From contig JAEDMH010000038.1 of assembly GCA_016303095.1 (NCBI GenBank), positions 1-17,851 on the forward strand: 17,851 bases of DNA, written 5' to 3'. The position numbers and the translations under genes were made by a program. Origin of the DNA: Lentisphaeria bacterium. Lineage in GTDB: Bacteria; Verrucomicrobiota; Lentisphaeria; Oligosphaerales; Oligosphaeraceae. The notes below the pieces were generated by a model, which was given only the letters and a program-made list of their open reading frames with translations, searched no databases and was not told the DNA's origin. Shown piece after piece: positions 15,524 to 17,851 of this stretch (position 1 is its first letter; each line of letters begins with the position of its first letter).

Positions 15524-16342
15524 TTAGGCTCCCACTTCCTCACCCACCAGCCAGCGCACAAAGCGCTTCACCACCACGCCAGGAGCGACCTTGGCCAGGG
15601 TGGTGTGCTCGTCGTCAATCCAAGGCATGTCCATAAGGCAGATTTCGCTGAAGCGCTTGTTCAGCTTGCCCTGGAGGATGCCCGCCAACACCTTCTCCGG
15701 CTTGCCCTGGAGCTTGGGATCGGCGGCGGCAATCTCCCGTTCCTTCTCAATGAAGGAGGCGGGGACATCCTTGCTGGAGATGTAGGTGGGGTTGCTGGCG
15801 GTGATGTGGAGAGCGATGTTGTTCAGCAGAGCGGGGTCATCGGTGCCGGCCACTTCCACCAGGGTGGCGTAGGGCTGGGCGGTGTGCAGGTAGTAGGCCA
15901 GCTTACCGCCGTCGGCGGCAGTCCACTTCACGGCGCGGCGGATGGACATGTTCTCGCCGATCTTGCCGATGAGGGCGTGGAGGTCGGCCTCCATGTCGGC
16001 AACCAGCTGGGCGCTCACATCCCCTTCGGCCTCATAGGAGAGAGCCTTCTGGGCGGCCTGCTGGACGAAAGCCTTGAACTCGGCGGTGCCGGCCACGAAG
16101 TCGGTCTCGCAGAGGGCTTCCACCAAAGCCACGCTGTTGCCAGCGGCGGCCACGCCCCACTTGCCCTGGTTCACCGCACGGCCAGCCCGCTTCTGGGCCT
16201 TGGCCATGCCCGCCTTGCGGAGGTACTCAATGGCGCCGTCCACGTCGCCATTGCTCTCCAACAGGGCCTTCTTGCACTCCATCATGCCGCAGCCGGTCTT
16301 CCGGCGCAGCTCCATCACTTCCTTCGCACTGATGTCAGCCAT
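15524..16342 (-). CDS. tsf: Translation elongation factor Ts
   Basis: The 272-residue protein is the nucleotide exchange factor for EF-Tu. The N-terminal UBA-like domain and EF-Ts signature are plain: ISAKEVMELRRKTGCGMMECKKAL (4-27), followed by GDVDGAIEYLRKAGMAKA. The core has the CETDFVAGTAEF segment (78-89) that contacts EF-Tu, and a C-terminal dimerisation-type region ends FVRWLVGEEVGA. It is slightly shorter than E. coli EF-Ts (283). The gene follows rpsB, the usual bacterial order, with a 134-base gap containing G-rich sequence and a possible CCAC/GTGG hairpin. A good ribosome-binding site AGGAG (16356-16352) sits 9 bases before the ATG. Confidence 0.97.
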   Translation of the reverse strand: MADISAKEVMELRRKTGCGMMECKKALLESNGDVDGAIEYLRKAGMAKAQKRAGRAVNQGKWGVAAAGNSVALVEALCETDFVAGTAEFKAFVQQAAQKALSYEAEGDVSAQLVADMEADLHALIGKIGENMSIRRAVKWTAADGGKLAYYLHTAQPYATLVEVAGTDDPALLNNIALHITASNPTYISSKDVPASFIEKEREIAAADPKLQGKPEKVLAGILQGKLNKRFSEICLMDMPWIDDEHTTLAKVAPGVVVKRFVRWLVGEEVGA

Positions 16343-16351
16343 CGTAAAATT

Positions 16352-16356
16352 CTCCT
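16352..16356 (-). promoter_or_regulatory. Ribosome-binding site of tsf
   Basis: AGGAG on the minus strand, 9 bases before the tsf ATG. It is notable because most other starts in this window lack any Shine-Dalgarno. Confidence 0.8.
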
Positions 16357-16476
16357 GATTCTCTTAGGTCTGGGAACCACCCCCTCCGGGAGTGGCCCAA
16401 TTCCCCCCGCCTGCCCCCATTTCCTCAGGGGAAGCCACAGACGGGGGACTTCTTCTCCGTCCGGATTGGCGGAAGA

Positions 16477-17277
16477 CTAGGCCTTCGCCTCCTCGGCAGG
16501 AGCCTCGGCGGGAGCCTCCTCCTCGGAAGCCTTGTCATCCCGGGCGGCCTCGGCCTCCGCCGCGGCAGCCTGGGCAGCGGCCTTCTTCTTGCCGGCCATG
16601 TTGCACCCTTCCTGGACAGCGTCCTGGAGGGCGGAGACGATCACCTTGATGGCCCGCAGAGCATCGTCATTGCCGGGCACCACATAGTCGATGCCATCGG
16701 GATCGCAGTTGGAATCCACCAGAGCCACCACGGGGATCTGGAGCTTGATGGCCTCCTGAACGGCGATGTGCTCCCGATCCACGTCGATGATCACCACGGC
16801 GGCGGGCAGTCCGGGCATATCGGCGATGCCGCCCAGGGCGGTCTCCAGCTTGTTGAGTTCCCGCTTCAGGCCGGCCACCTGCTTCTTGGGCATCTTGTCA
16901 AAACTGCCGTCCTGGCTCTGGGTGCGCAACTTCTTCATGGCGGCCACCCGGGTCTGCACCACCTTGGCGTTGGTGAGGGTGCCGCCCAGCCAGCGGTCGC
17001 ACATGTAGGGCATGCCCACGCTCTCGGCGGCGCCCCGGACGATCTCCTGAGCCTGACGCTTGGCGCCCACGAAGAGGATCTGTCCGCCCTCGGCGGCAGT
17101 CTGGGTGAGGAAATCGCAGGCGACAGCCAGCTGTCTCATGGTCTTTCCCAGGTCGAAAATGGTGATGCCATTGCGGGTCCCGTAGATGTATTTCTTCATC
17201 TTGGGGTTCCAGCGACGGGTCTGATGGCCAAAGTGAACTCCTGCTTCCAGCAGGTCGGTGATGGTGATCTTCGCCAT
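16477..17277 (-). CDS. rpsB: 30S ribosomal protein S2
   Basis: The 266-residue protein is uS2, which binds the head-body junction of the 30S subunit. It starts MAKITITDLLEAGVHFGHQTRRWNPKM, containing the family's first signature. GTRNGITIFDLGKT, ILFVGAKRQAQEIV and RWLGGTLTNAKVV follow, then the second signature region PAAVVIIDVDREHIAVQEA with IPVVALVDSNCDPDGIDYVVPGNDDA. After the conserved core comes a tail of about 40 residues rich in Ala, Glu and Lys (GKKKAAAQAAAAEAEAA onward), a common variable extension. The frame is open to 17418, but the conserved N-terminus and a GAGGAG site (17295-17290) fix the start at 17277. Confidence 0.97.
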   Translation of the reverse strand: MAKITITDLLEAGVHFGHQTRRWNPKMKKYIYGTRNGITIFDLGKTMRQLAVACDFLTQTAAEGGQILFVGAKRQAQEIVRGAAESVGMPYMCDRWLGGTLTNAKVVQTRVAAMKKLRTQSQDGSFDKMPKKQVAGLKRELNKLETALGGIADMPGLPAAVVIIDVDREHIAVQEAIKLQIPVVALVDSNCDPDGIDYVVPGNDDALRAIKVIVSALQDAVQEGCNMAGKKKAAAQAAAAEAEAARDDKASEEEAPAEAPAEEAKA

Positions 17278-17289
17278 GGTGTGGTTTGA

Positions 17290-17295
17290 CTCCTC
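17290..17295 (-). promoter_or_regulatory. Ribosome-binding site of rpsB
   Basis: GAGGAG on the minus strand lies 12 bases before the rpsB ATG, a slightly long spacing. It supports the start at 17277 over longer open-frame alternatives. Confidence 0.6.
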
Positions 17296-17423
17296 TTCGT
17301 GTGATTCGGGCTTTGTCTCCGCCAAAGCTTCCCAGGGGAAAGTCAGGGGAGAAAGGCAAGCGCCGACAGGGCCGAGTGTTGAGGTGAAAACGCCCCCCGT
17401 CCCAAGACAGGCGGGCAAATGGC

Positions 17424-17453
17424 ATAATGTATGGTCAACCTGGAATTTTTCAA
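17424..17453 (-). promoter_or_regulatory. Candidate rpsB-tsf promoter
   Basis: On the minus strand TTGAAA (17453-17448) and CATTAT (17429-17424) are 18 bases apart, about 150 bases before rpsB, in the most AT-rich part of the region. The leader would be about 140 bases, long enough for S2 autoregulation, though I recognise no known rpsB leader structure. Confidence 0.4.
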
Positions 17454-17721
17454 GGCAATCAAAAGCCTATACAGAGACAGACAACACCCTTATTTCCCCA
17501 GAAGAACCCACGCCCCCCCCCTGGTCGACCTGGCCCGCGTAACGGGGCTTTTCGTGCCCGACCTGTGCCCCGCAGGGCATCTCTGTGTCCTCTGAGGTGG
17601 ACCGCAGATTCCGGGGGTTCTCGCTGTCGCTTCACCCCCGTCGATTCCGTGCCTCCCACCCCTACGGGGTTCGGATTCGATTTCTGACCTTGCCGGGGGT
17701 TCGGGCGGCCCTCTGGGCCTC

Positions 17722-17772
17722 CCTTCACCCCCGTCTAGCGATCCTCCCACCCCTGCCGGGGTTCAGGAGGAT
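17722..17772 (+). repeat. 51-bp unit identical to 7957-8007
   Basis: Every base matches the copy at 7957-8007, same orientation, 9765 bases away. The similarity continues leftwards to about 17688 with mismatches (CCTTGCCGGGGGTT shared at the far end). It contains the ATCCTCC/GGAGGAT and ACCCC/GGGGT nested inverted repeats. Confidence 0.85.
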
Positions 17773-17798
17773 CTTCCCCCATCCCCCCAGCGGGGGGG

Positions 17799-17851
17799 CT
17801 AGAAATCTAGAAATCTAGAAATCTAGAAATCTAGAAATCTAGAAATCTAGA
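17799..17851. repeat. CTAGAAAT tandem array at the window end
   Basis: Six perfect 8-bp units of CTAGAAAT start at 17799, followed by CTAGA at the edge, so the array probably continues outside the window. Perfect identity between units implies recent slippage or active turnover, unlike the degenerate arrays at 302-355 and 7778-7822. Confidence 0.92.

Larger units (their letters stand above)
17470..17851. other. Repeat block upstream of rpsB, no gene seen
   Basis: This stretch holds short palindromes (GCCC/GGGC around 17533-17548 and TGCCC-CGCA-GGGCA at 17566-17579, next to TCTCTGTGTCCTCTGAGG), a diverged hairpin unit (17630-17682), the 51-bp unit shared with 7957-8007, and a CTAG array to the window end. 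Open frames in it are short, GC-rich and follow the repeats. Confidence 0.7.

Noticed and set aside
12834..15527. 897-codon plus-strand open frame opposite nnrD and purD
   Set aside because: It spans two well-recognised genes and their gap in antisense, with a low-complexity Gly/His/Arg-rich translation. It is a composition artefact.
17490..17750. Similar short minus-strand peptides starting MGGSLDGGEGRP at 7764-7985 and 17490-17750
   Set aside because: The similarity comes from the shared 51-bp non-coding repeat; outside it the translations diverge at once and no start signal is present.
17799..17851. Possible CRISPR array
   Set aside because: The 8-bp units are head to tail with no spacers, and no cas gene is present; it is a simple tandem repeat.

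Overview
This GC-rich bacterial window most likely comes from the Lentisphaerota (Victivallales-like), or a close PVC relative, probably gut or host associated. The assignment is inferred. It rests on a pseudopilin with the FTLIELLVVIAIIAILA-type N-terminus and an H-X9-DG motif, a secreted DUF4838 glycosidase-like protein, a cytosolic GH78-like rhamnosidase beside a PF12831-type FAD oxidoreductase, and start codons that mostly lack Shine-Dalgarno sequences.

Layout. Bases 1-506 hold no protein gene. They contain a tandem 11-bp repeat, then the 3' part of a tRNA-Leu(UAA) gene (anticodon arm to CCA, with no D-arm or 5' acceptor strand). This is the expected scar (attR) at the far end of an integrative element lying to the left of the window. 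Palindromic 'cacggag' repeats, a CTAG-rich array and a terminator-like hairpin follow. Bases 507-7744 are a plus-strand run of four genes: a fused two-domain peptide-type ABC ATPase, a class-C-beta-lactamase-like serine hydrolase (ATGA overlap), a secreted DUF4838 protein with a C-terminal CBM9-like domain, and a Na+-dependent NSS-family transporter. Bases 7745-8174 are a convergent intergenic region full of repeats. Bases 8175-17277 are all minus strand. Read in the direction of transcription they are rpsB, tsf, purD, nnrD, a small lipoprotein, an FAD oxidoreductase, a GH78-like glycosidase and the pseudopilin. Bases 17278-17851 hold the rpsB leader, another repeat block and a CTAG array that runs off the end.

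Function. The right half combines housekeeping (30S protein S2 with EF-Ts, purine synthesis, NAD(P)H-hydrate repair) with carbohydrate genes (FAD oxidoreductase plus rhamnosidase-like enzyme). The left run looks like scavenging: peptide-type import ATPase, hydrolase, extracellular glycan-active protein and an amino-acid/Na+ symporter. The pseudopilin has its own promoter and terminator.

The least ordinary material is non-coding. Three boundaries between transcription units carry mosaic blocks of the same kinds of module: short palindromes flanked by cacggag/cacagag, a hairpin unit conserved as 51 identical bases at two sites 9.8 kb apart, and short-period CTAG tandem arrays. The modules are combined in different order and orientation at each site. 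I saw no CRISPR array, phage gene, transposase or obvious defence system.
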